Shown one piece after another: positions 32,637-41,000 of a stretch of 64,000 bases of DNA (position 1 is the first letter of the stretch; each line of letters begins with the position of its first letter). Under the pieces are notes generated by a model that did not search any database, was not told where the DNA came from, and was given only the letters and a program-made list of their open reading frames with translations. The stretch is from the NCBI RefSeq assembly GCF_000317105.1, contig NC_019693.1:1860001-1924000 (forward strand). Direction: 5' to 3'. Both the position numbers and the translations under genes were made by a program. Origin of the DNA: Oscillatoria acuminata PCC 6304. Its GTDB lineage: Bacteria > Cyanobacteriota > Cyanobacteriia > Cyanobacteriales > Laspinemataceae.

Positions 32637-33548
32637 ATGAAATATTTCGCTTTATTAATTCTGTTGGTGGCTTTTATATTTTCATTTCAACCTTTGGCTT
32701 TTGCTTCTTCTGCATCGCGTAGTCGTGTCCAGAATGAAATAGATCCTTGTTTAGGGGATGTTCCATTGGGTTGCAGTATTACCATTTCTATTTGTGATAC
32801 AAATGGATGGTACACCTGCCCTATTAGATTTTGGGGTTCTATGACTTCATCAGGTTTTCGGGCTTCTGGTGAATGGTGGCCTGATGGAGACAGTTTTTCT
32901 AATTTTATGGATGCGGGGTTAGACTGGGCTGAGAGTTATGACATCGTAGGATTTACTTATTCCTGTGGTGATTGGCCTCCACCGGGTGCTTGTTCTGAAG
33001 AAGAGCCACCTCCTGAAGAGCCGCCTCCTGAAGAGCCACCTCCTGAAGAGCCGCCTCCCGAATGTCCTCCTGGCAGTGACTGTGAATGTTCTGATATTAT
33101 TTGCCGTTGCATAGAGGCTCTTGCTGCTATTGTAGAGCAATTTAAACAGGCAGTTATTCCTTTATTAGAGCAGATTCGAGATGCAGTGAGTTCGACTCAG
33201 GAATTTGTTGCTATTGATTTTGATTATGTAAATCAACAGCTTTCCAGTTCTTTTGACTCTTGTTCTGCTTCCTATGACCATTTGGATTTACAGCCTCGAT
33301 CCTTTTCTGAAATCTTAGGTCTTTTATCTAATAAAATGCCCTTTGATGTTTGGGGAAATACTTCAATTCCTTCAACAGATGGGTGCGTTGATATCGAAAT
33401 TTCTGGTCGCAATATTCGCATTTGTGCTTTTGGTTTTGCTGGGCGAGTATTTGGTCAGATAGCTGGCTTAGTTCTTATTCTACGCGGCTCTTCAGACTTT
33501 CTGGTGATAAGTTTTTCTAATCAATTCGGTACTTGTTCGCGGGCTTAA
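32637..33548 (+). CDS. pIII-like adsorption protein, C-terminus altered by an IS
   Basis: 303 residues as read. A signal peptide (MKYFALLILLVAFIFSFQ...AFA) leads to a Cys-rich N-terminal domain (CLGDVPLGCSITISICD), then a linker of EEPPP repeats (near residues 121-140). A second Cys-rich part (CPPGSDCECSDIICRCIEAL) and a C-terminal domain ending in a membrane helix (FGRVFGQIAGLVLILR type) follow. The N-domain/linker/C-domain/anchor order is that of filamentous-phage pIII. An ISL3-type element begins right after residue 283. Joining the target site restores only five more codons (AIVRG, stop at 35006), so the native protein was 288 residues and the last residues are now IS-encoded. Function may be retained. 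Confidence 0.75.
   Translation: MKYFALLILLVAFIFSFQPLAFASSASRSRVQNEIDPCLGDVPLGCSITISICDTNGWYTCPIRFWGSMTSSGFRASGEWWPDGDSFSNFMDAGLDWAESYDIVGFTYSCGDWPPPGACSEEEPPPEEPPPEEPPPEEPPPECPPGSDCECSDIICRCIEALAAIVEQFKQAVIPLLEQIRDAVSSTQEFVAIDFDYVNQQLSSSFDSCSASYDHLDLQPRSFSEILGLLSNKMPFDVWGNTSIPSTDGCVDIEISGRNIRICAFGFAGRVFGQIAGLVLILRGSSDFLVISFSNQFGTCSRA
33478..33485. other. 8-bp target-site duplication, left copy
   Basis: TTCTACGC, repeated exactly at 34983-34990 on the other side of the ISL3 element. Confidence 0.95.
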
Positions 33549-34982
33549 AACCTGAAAATCATATATATCAAGGCTTCCAACTTTAAACTTGACCAAAAGG
33601 AGTCTCATAAATCACCCAAATACTAAAAAAATAATTAAATTTAGTTAGGAAGTCCAAAGTTTAGCCGTAAACTGATAAAAACAGGGCAAAAATTGCTCAT
33701 TACCCTTTCTGTCTAAAAAATGAGGCACTCAGGTTTATGGAAAATTATCTGAATTTAATGCTGGGATTACCTGAAGTTACGGTTGCCAAAGTTTTGACCG
33801 AAGAAAATGAAGTTTACCTTAACATTAAATTGACCAATTTAGGGACAAATTGTCCAAAATGCCAGGGCTATACCACCGAAATCAATCAAAACCGTCCGAT
33901 GATAGTACGAGACCTTTCCTGTTTTGATAAATTTACTTATTTGCTAGTGCCACGACGGCAATTTTATTGCCGTTGTTGTCAAAAATATTTCACAGAAAAC
34001 CTGTCATGGATAGACTGGAAAAGGCGACATACTTTGCGATATGAAATCAATATTTTTGAGCGCGTAGTTTCATCAAGCATAGCTCAAGTTGCCTCGACTG
34101 AAGGGCTGTCTTATGATGAAACTGAAGGGATATTTAATCAAATTGCTAAAAAGCAAGAAGATCAGCATTGGCTCGAAGCTACTCGGATAAGTCTTGATGA
34201 AATTGCCATGCATAAAGGGCATCAAGATTATAAAGCAGTAATCTGCGACCTAGATAAAAAAAAGCTAATAGAAGTTGTTGATGGAAGGACCCAAGATTGT
34301 TTGATAGAAAGGCTTTCTGAACTTCCGATTAAAGTAAAAAAAGCGGTAAAAGAAGTGAGTGTTGATATGTGGCATGGCTTTCCAAAAGTTATTAAAGAAA
34401 TTTTTCCAAATGCTCAAATTGTGACTGACAGATTTCATGTAATGAAACTTCTGATTGAAGAATTGAAAAAAATTGCTAAATCTTCTGGTGTTAACGAAAA
34501 GAATAAACTTTCTCTTATTTTGAGAAACAAAATTGATTTAAAAGATTCTGAACGGGATGAATTAGAAAACCTGTTATCTAAATCTAAGCGTTTGAAGGCA
34601 GCTTACGAATATAAAGAGGAATTCCGAAACATTTATGAAACGAGTCAAAGTGTTTCAGAAGGCGAAAAGCGTTTTCAAGAATGGTTAAAGAAAGCTCGCC
34701 AAGTATATGGGAAAGTTATTAATACTATTTCCGAGCATTTATCAACGATTTGCAATTATTTTATTAGTCATGCTAGTAGTGGTGTTATGGAGGGAATTAA
34801 CAACAAAATAAAACTCGTAAAGCGACAAGGATATGGATTTAGAAATTTTGAAAACTTTCGGTTACGTCTTTTAGCAGCTTTTTCATCATAGTCATTATTA
34901 AATTAAAGAGGGAGCCACTCAAAAATGTTTAAATATCCACCAGATGATTAGAAAAACTTATCACCAGAAAGTCTGAAGAGCC
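33486..34982 (+). mobile_element. Complete ISL3-family insertion sequence (1497 bp)
   Basis: Perfect terminal inverted repeats of at least 37 bp: GGCTCTTCAGACTTTCTGGT at 33486 and its complement ending at 34982. The 8-bp target duplication TTCTACGC is on both sides, as usual for ISL3. One intact transposase gene is inside. It sits within the 3' end of the pIII-like gene and looks recent, because ends and duplication are undamaged. Confidence 0.95.
33737..34891 (+). CDS. ISL3-family transposase
   Basis: 384 residues. An N-terminal zinc-binding domain (CPKCQGYTTEI, then FYCRCCQKYF) precedes a DDE nuclease: ISLDEIAMHKG (D), VSVDMWHGFPKVI and VTDRFHVMK (D), and GVMEGINNKIKLVKRQGYGF (E with the following conserved Lys and Gly). 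Length and motifs are complete, so the element may be active. It has its own leader of 250 bp inside the left end. Confidence 0.95.
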   Translation: MENYLNLMLGLPEVTVAKVLTEENEVYLNIKLTNLGTNCPKCQGYTTEINQNRPMIVRDLSCFDKFTYLLVPRRQFYCRCCQKYFTENLSWIDWKRRHTLRYEINIFERVVSSSIAQVASTEGLSYDETEGIFNQIAKKQEDQHWLEATRISLDEIAMHKGHQDYKAVICDLDKKKLIEVVDGRTQDCLIERLSELPIKVKKAVKEVSVDMWHGFPKVIKEIFPNAQIVTDRFHVMKLLIEELKKIAKSSGVNEKNKLSLILRNKIDLKDSERDELENLLSKSKRLKAAYEYKEEFRNIYETSQSVSEGEKRFQEWLKKARQVYGKVINTISEHLSTICNYFISHASSGVMEGINNKIKLVKRQGYGFRNFENFRLRLLAAFSS

Positions 34983-35013
34983 TTCTACGCGCTATTGTTC
35001 GAGGGTAAATACC

Positions 35014-35346
35014 GTGGAACAGTTATTAATTGAAGTTTTAACCTTTTTCATTACCTCTACCTGTAGTCTTGTTGTAAATTTAAAAACATTATTATTGTTT
35101 ATTCAGGATGTTTTTATTAATCTTCCTAAGATTATTGTTTGGGCACCGACTGAAGCTCTATATAGTGTCATTGCTTTTCTTCCTAGTACCCACCCAGAAG
35201 ACACGATATCATCCAGACTATCTATTATTGCCTCCGAACATCCTATTTTTGCAGCTTCTGTTGGTTCGGCTGCTCCTTACCTTTCAGCGGGAATTGCTTC
35301 GGCTTTATCCATTATTGCTGTTAAAAGATATTTCTTGAGAATGTAA
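35014..35346 (+). CDS. pVI-like membrane protein of the phage module
   Basis: 110 residues; GTG start at 35014, with GAGGG 8 bp before it, just after the restored pIII stop codon. It has several hydrophobic stretches (LLIEVLTFFITSTCSLVV and GIASALSIIAVKRYF). M13 pVI has 112 residues and three hydrophobic segments, and lies between gene III and gene I exactly as here. The assignment rests on position, size and hydrophobicity. Confidence 0.65.
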   Translation: MEQLLIEVLTFFITSTCSLVVNLKTLLLFIQDVFINLPKIIVWAPTEALYSVIAFLPSTHPEDTISSRLSIIASEHPIFAASVGSAAPYLSAGIASALSIIAVKRYFLRM

Positions 35347-35347
35347 T

Positions 35348-36403
35348 ATGATTATAGGATTTGTGGGTGAGATTGGTTCGGGTAAATCCTTATTGATGAC
35401 TGCAACAGCTTTGGCTTATGCCGAAAAGCGTAAAATGCGCTTAGTTTTTAATTACCCTATCCATCTGGACGCCCTCCACGAATACTGTATTATTAAGAAT
35501 TATCCTTATATAATCCGATTAATTAATTCAGGTAATATCATCTTTACCCCCATCAACTCTCCTCAAGACCTTGAGAAATCTCTCTCTATTCGCAACGCTA
35601 TCCGATGTTATGATGAATTAGGCGTTTTCCTTAATTCTCGTTCATGGCGCAATCATTCCATTTCTCTCCTTGCTGCGTTTCGTCAGAGTCGGAAAATGGG
35701 CGGTGATGTTTATTTCGCTTCTCAGACTATTGATGAGCTTGATTGTCAGTTTTCTGACCTTATTCAAATGGTTTATTATTGTAAGGGTAAATCTGATTAT
35801 GATGAGAAGTTAAGAAATTACTCACTGAAGCGTCAAAAATGGTATTTTTTTGATTGGGTAACGTTTAAGTTGTGGATGAATACCCCCAAAGCTAAATTGA
35901 ACCCAATTAAGACTCGATTTGCTTATGCTAAGGCTTCGGGGAATTCTGGCAATACCATTGCTATCAATACTCTATTTAGAACTTATGATAGCTTTGCTCG
36001 ATTGGATGAGTTTGAATTGGGTCAGGAGTTGCCGAAGTATTCTAAGGGTCAGTATTTCTTATTAAAAGATGAACCCTTTGATTTGCCTCTAGTTGAATTA
36101 GATTATGATGGAATGACTTTACAGCAACGGAAGAGCTATTTTTCTGCGGGCATTTCTAACGAATCTTTTTACCCTACTCGTTGGTATGTGGCTTTTGGTT
36201 CCTATCCTGTCTATAAAATGAATTTCTCGCTGTTTGTTTATCGGTTGTTGGCTAATATGTTAGATTCTACCAAGCGACATCAATGGGAAAAAATTTGTAC
36301 TACTATTATGGAACTTGAGCAAATTTGGTTGCAGCTACCAAAATCAGGTAGATGGGTTTTAAAAATGCTTCCTTTTCTGATGTTATGGGGGATTATTTTA
36401 TGA
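35348..36403 (+). CDS. Zot/pI-type filamentous phage assembly ATPase
   Basis: 351 residues. P-loop GEIGSGKS at 7-14 (MIIGFVGEIGSGKSLL), Walker B-type CYDELGVFL with D89-E90, then RQSRKMGGDVYFASQTIDEL (sensor-type), the signature of the Zonula occludens toxin family. A hydrophobic C-terminal segment (WVLKMLPFLMLWGIIL) would cross the inner membrane. M13 pI has 348 residues; here almost nothing follows the membrane segment, so the periplasmic domain that contacts a secretin is absent. There is no pIV secretin in the module, so export would need a host secretin. Its stop overlaps the Rep start (ATGA). Confidence 0.85.
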   Translation: MIIGFVGEIGSGKSLLMTATALAYAEKRKMRLVFNYPIHLDALHEYCIIKNYPYIIRLINSGNIIFTPINSPQDLEKSLSIRNAIRCYDELGVFLNSRSWRNHSISLLAAFRQSRKMGGDVYFASQTIDELDCQFSDLIQMVYYCKGKSDYDEKLRNYSLKRQKWYFFDWVTFKLWMNTPKAKLNPIKTRFAYAKASGNSGNTIAINTLFRTYDSFARLDEFELGQELPKYSKGQYFLLKDEPFDLPLVELDYDGMTLQQRKSYFSAGISNESFYPTRWYVAFGSYPVYKMNFSLFVYRLLANMLDSTKRHQWEKICTTIMELEQIWLQLPKSGRWVLKMLPFLMLWGIIL

Positions 36404-37437
36404 GTTTAGCTTGTGGCATTCATGGATTTAATTTAACTTTTGAAGGGAGTCAATTTGAGTCGCTTCGTTTCGCTATTGAAGCAATATCTAGTTTGAAATT
36501 TACTGAGGGGGCTTGTCAGTTGTGGTGGTATCCCGAGGTTCTGTCCAATGCCATTGGGATTAAAATTGCTCGTAATGCCGATCGCCCTGAGAGTTTGCTG
36601 GCTGTACCGGGTGGCGCTTGTGACTTGTTGGGTCCTTCTAAGGTTCAGGAGATTTTACAGCTTGGCTTGAATTTGAGGCTGGGCCGTGTTAGTCAGATTG
36701 ATATATTCATTGACGACTTCGATAGGCGTTGGCCTCCTAAAAAAGTTGAGGAATCTTATTTAGCGGGTCACTGTTATGGGTTTCGAGTTTTTCGTCAAAT
36801 CTCCAGCGGTAATTTTCCGCGCAAACTTTTAGAGGATATCCAGGACAACCAAGATTTAATGTCTGTGGGGATGGGGACTACTTTTGAGTTAGGCAATCGC
36901 GGACAGCGTGGCTCGGGCAAACGATTTAAGGTTTACGATAAGTCCATTGAGTCTCGGGGCAAAAATAAGGCGATTCGTTATGAGTTGAGTTTATATAATA
37001 TTTCCACGAAAAAAAGAGCCGATGAGATATCTAAGTTTTTGGCTTTTTCTCCAGTTGACGACTGGCAACAGATTATTGCTTCCACTTTTAAATCTTGTAT
37101 TGACTTTCGGCTTGGCACTCGTGGCCGTTCTGGTCCTGTTCCTGAGTGGTATGAGATTATCGGAGATGTTGAGCCTCTAAGCCTTCTTTCTGCCCCCAAG
37201 CAAAATAGCCTAGAGCGTACTAAGGAATGGCTTGAACGCTGCGCACCTGCGATCGCTACTGTTTTGGATTTTTTAGAGGCAACTGGCGGTGAGAGGTCGG
37301 TGCTTGCTTGGGTTAACTCTCTGCAATCTCAAGGCCGTGACCGGATGGGGACTAAGCATCTCCAATCCATTGAGCAAGCTCTACTCGAAAAAAGTTCTCC
37401 AGCGTTTCACCCATCATCATGCGATCGCTCGGCTTGA
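36400..37437 (+). CDS. Rep_trans-type rolling-circle replication initiator (pII-like)
   Basis: 345 residues from the ATG at 36400, which overlaps the pI stop by 4 bp. Motifs include RVSQIDIFIDDFDRRW (96-111), the metal-binding acidic strand of the Rep_trans family, and GTTFELGNRGQRGSGKRFKV with YDKSIESRG, the strand carrying the conserved G-S and Y-D-K. This family serves as initiator in RstA-type and other inoviruses and in rolling-circle plasmids. The coupling to the assembly ATPase strongly supports a phage rather than a plasmid. It ends before a hairpin-rich non-coding stretch. Confidence 0.8.
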   Translation: MSLACGIHGFNLTFEGSQFESLRFAIEAISSLKFTEGACQLWWYPEVLSNAIGIKIARNADRPESLLAVPGGACDLLGPSKVQEILQLGLNLRLGRVSQIDIFIDDFDRRWPPKKVEESYLAGHCYGFRVFRQISSGNFPRKLLEDIQDNQDLMSVGMGTTFELGNRGQRGSGKRFKVYDKSIESRGKNKAIRYELSLYNISTKKRADEISKFLAFSPVDDWQQIIASTFKSCIDFRLGTRGRSGPVPEWYEIIGDVEPLSLLSAPKQNSLERTKEWLERCAPAIATVLDFLEATGGERSVLAWVNSLQSQGRDRMGTKHLQSIEQALLEKSSPAFHPSSCDRSA

Positions 37438-37653
37438 GTGTGGATGTGATCGCTCTCAATAAGCAGGGCTAACCGGCAATCAACATCCTCTGGATGTTTT
37501 TGGCGCTATCTCTGCTACCCCGGGGGGTAATACCGGGGTTACTTTGCCAAATGCTACAGAACAGGGACCTATCTGTGAATTGTTAATGCTAAAGAACAGG
37601 GACCTATATACTCTTCCTGGTAAAGCTGTCTGCAAGACGAGGATGAGCACTAA

Positions 37654-37724
37654 GAACTTTCCGGAAGGGGGCTTTTTGTCCAGGGTTTATCGGATCATAG
37701 TCAACCCCCCCTTCCGGAAAGTTC
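37654..37724. repeat. Long hairpin 2
   Basis: GAACTTTCCGGAAGGGGG (37654-37671) pairs over 18 bp with 37707-37724. Loop TTTTTGTCCAGGGTTTATCG then ATCATAGTCAA, nearly that of hairpin 1. The outer stem differs from hairpins 1 and 3 in both arms. Confidence 0.85.
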
Positions 37725-37762
37725 GACTGCGAATCCTCAATCACGCATCTCTTAGTGCGTGA

Positions 37763-37832
37763 AAATTTTCCGGAAGGGGGCTTTTTTGTAGAGTTTTTCG
37801 GATTATAGTTAACCCCCCCTTCCGGAAAATTT
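37763..37832. repeat. Long hairpin 3
   Basis: AAATTTTCCGGAAGGGGG (37763-37780) pairs with 37815-37832. Loop TTTTTTGTAGAGTTTTTCGG then ATTATAGTTAA. It is the third member of the covarying family. Confidence 0.85.
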
Positions 37833-38017
37833 CTCTTAGGTTCTGCCCTTTGGGGTACACCGTTAACTCTACTTACGCCATTGGATCCGGGGTACACTTT
37901 TGGCTCTATCGCCCTCATTATTCTTCCCAGGGGATTCGTGCTAATCTGTGAAGAATCGCTAAACTAGATTAAGAAGTCAACATCCCCAAGGGGCAATTCT
38001 GTAGCCCTCTAACCGAT

Positions 38018-41000
38018 ATGGTTCATATCACGCGCCTGGAACTGAGCAACTTTAAATCCTTTGGAGGCACAACGAGCATTCCTGTCTTGCCAGGGTTTAC
38101 CGTGGTTTCAGGTCCTAACGGTTCGGGGAAATCCAATATTCTCGATGCCCTTCTCTTCTGTCTGGGCATCTCGACTTCTAAAGGAATGCGGGCGGAACGC
38201 TTGCCCGATTTAGTGAACCACAATCAATCCCGCAGTCGTGGCACTGTTGAGGCGAGTGTGACGGTGACGTTTGACTTGGGGGATTCGTTTGGGTTAATTG
38301 ATACCCCTGATGCACCGGCAACCGCTACACCAGATGGATCGCCGGTGGAACCTGAACAGCGTTTAGAATCAGAAGAACCGGAGGCAGTCGCCCCAGAATC
38401 CCACTCGGACAATGGCAATGGGTCCAGCGCCTCGGAACCCTCTGCTGCCGAAACCCTTGCCGCGACTGCCGATCGCGAATGGAGTATCACCAGGCGATTG
38501 CGTGTTACCAAAGGTGGCACCTACACCTCCACCTATTACATGAATGGGGAATCCTGCACCCTCACCCAATTGCACGAACAAATTAACCGCCTGCGGATTT
38601 ACCCCGAAGGCTATAACGTGGTGCTCCAAGGGGACGTTACCGCCATTATCTCTATGAATGGCAAGGAACGCCGGGAAATTATTGATGAACTGGCAGGGGT
38701 GGCAGCCTTTGACCGGAAAATCGTGCAAGCTAAAACTAAATTAGATGAAGTTAAGGAACGAGAAGACCGTTGCCGCATTGTTGAAAATGAGCTAAAAGTC
38801 CAGCTTGAGCGCCTCTCCAAAGACCGCGCCAAGGCTGAACAATATAAAAAACTGCGCGCTGAGTTGCATGAAAAGGAAAAACTAGCCGCAGTGTTGGAAT
38901 GGCGACAGTTGAAGCAACAAGAGTGGAAACTGCGGGACCAAATTGAAGGGGGCGATCGCCAAGTTACCCAACTCGGCGACCAAATTACCTCCATCAGTGG
39001 CGAAATCCAACAAGCCAGCACCCGCCTGGAAGAACTCAACAATCGCGTGAAAGCCCTCGGGGAAGAGGAACTGATCGCCCTGCAATCCACCCTTGCCACC
39101 CAAGACGCGGAACATCGGCAACTGCAAAACCGCAAAGGGGAACAATCAGCCAACCGCCAACAGACCCTCGCGCAGTTAGCACAAACTGAGCTAGATGTCA
39201 AGGCATTGCAACAAGCCTTGCAAAAATTGGCTGAGGACCGGGAATTAGAAAAAAATGTGATTGTTTCGGTGCAGGAAAACCGGGATAGCACCCAAACCCT
39301 GTTGAACCAAAGACGGGAACAGGCGAGCGCGATCGCCTCCGCATCGGAGGAGTGGGTGCAGCAACAAACCAGCCTCCACCGCCAAATCGAAACCCTGCAA
39401 AAAAATCTCGACCCCCAGCGCACGGAACAAGCCCGCTTAACCGAACGCCGGGGACAACTTGAGCAGAAAATTGCCGAACAACAAGAGTCCCTGGAAACCT
39501 CCCGCCAGGACTTGATGAACCAGCAATTTGCGCGCACGGATATCGAACAACGGCATCAGTTAGCGGTGCAACAGGTGCAATCCCTGGCGCAAACGGTTTC
39601 TGCCTTGGAACAAGACTTGCAGGTGCAGCAGGAAACCCAAAAACGACTGTTGGAAGAACAACGGGACAAACAACGGCGTTTGGATAAGTTGGAGGCCCAA
39701 AATCAAGCCCACCAAGAAGCCAGCGGAACTGGGGCGAGTAAGGTGATTTTACAGACGGGATTGCCGGGAGTCTGTGGCTTGGTGGCGCAACTGGGACGGG
39801 TGGAACCGACCTATCAAATGGCGTTAGAAACGGCTGCCGGTGGGCGGTTGGGTTATCTGGTGGTGGAGGATGATGGGGTTGCTGCAGCGGCGATCGAACT
39901 GTTGAAGCAAAAACGGGCGGGACGGGCGACGTTTTTACCTTTAAATAAAATTAAACCGGGACGATTTTCGCCCATTGAAGCCTTGCGGAATGCCCCAGGG
40001 TTTGTGGATTATGCGGTGAATTTGATTGAGTGCGATCGCCCCTATCTACAGATTTTTGCTTATATTTTTGGCAATACTGTCGTTTTTGAAAGCATCAATT
40101 TAGCCCGTCCTTATTTGGGACAAGCGCGGATTGTCACCTTGGACGGGGATTTATTAGAAAGCACTGGGGCCATGACTGGGGGAAGTACGCCCCATCGGTC
40201 CAGCTTGCGGTTTGGGACGGGCGGGAATACGGAATCTGGGGAAGTGACGGCGCTGCAAAATCGCCTCCAGGAAATTGAGACAATTTTAGAACGCTGTACG
40301 AGTGCAGTCGCCACTGCTACGGAAACGGTCAAACAGCGATCGGCGCAATTGGTGGAAGCGAAGCAGCAACAGCGGGAACTCCAGCTTAAATCGGAACAGT
40401 TAGAGAAAGAGATTAATGGGTTAACCGGGGCGATCGCCCAGTTAGAGCAACAATTAACCAAAAATTCCCAAGAATTAGAAACGGCGATCGCCCAACTGCA
40501 AACCCTCGCTGCCGATTTACCGGACCAAGAAGTGCAGCTAGAACGCTGGCGGTTAGAACTTGCCGGAATGGAAGAATCTGGAACCAATAGCGAATGGCAA
40601 CAAATTCAGTCCCAAGTGCGGGAACTGGAAAGTCAGCTACAGGAATGGGAACAGTCCCTCAGTGCAGCCCAGTTGCGGCAACAGGACTTAGGCAGTCAGT
40701 CTCAGCGGTTAGAAGAGAAAATCCAAGACGGACAAAAGCAGTTAACTCAATTACGGCAACAGGAGATTACCGGAACTGAGACAATTGCCCAGTTGCAGGG
40801 TCAACTCACCAGTTTGGGTCAGGAAATGGCTCAAACTCAAACTGCTTTAGCCGAAATTGAGTCCAAACTGGGGGAAGAAAAAACTGCCAGGGACCAAGCC
40901 GAAGCCAAGTTGCGGGAATTGCATTTAAGCCGCCAACAACTGGAATGGCAATTGCAAAAACTCCACGAAACCCAACAGGGACGGCGGGAACAACTGGTGA

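Larger units (their letters stand above)
31081..37832 (+). mobile_element. Inovirus-like prophage core
   Basis: Gene order: ssDNA-binding candidate, four tiny membrane proteins, pVIII-like coat, terminator, pIII-like, [ISL3], pVI-like, Zot/pI, Rep_trans. Circularised, this is the M13 order (II, V, VII/IX, VIII, III, VI, I) minus pIV. Genes are tightly packed with overlapping starts, typical of filamentous phages. Without the IS and one target copy the span is about 5.2 kb. Boundaries are placed at hairpins 1 and 3 and are tentative; the regulatory module and recombinase to the left may belong to the same element. Base composition of phage genes is more AT-rich and HIP1-poor than smc on the right. 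Confidence 0.8.
37438..38017. other. Hairpin-rich phage/host junction region
   Basis: No convincing gene in 580 bp. Contents: CCCCGG/CCGGGG and GGGGTAATACC palindromic segments near 37515-37540, two copies of the ATGCTA(C/A)AGAACAGGG motif (37550, 37585), hairpins 2 and 3, a small TCACGCA/TGCGTGA hairpin (37741-37762) between them and two GGGGTACAC copies near 37853-37898. It is a likely phage intergenic or attachment region. smc begins at 38018. Confidence 0.6.

Noticed and set aside
38611-39537. 308-codon frame antisense to smc
   Set aside because: Ser/Cys/Arg-rich translation typical of the reverse strand of a coiled-coil gene; the SMC frame is secure.
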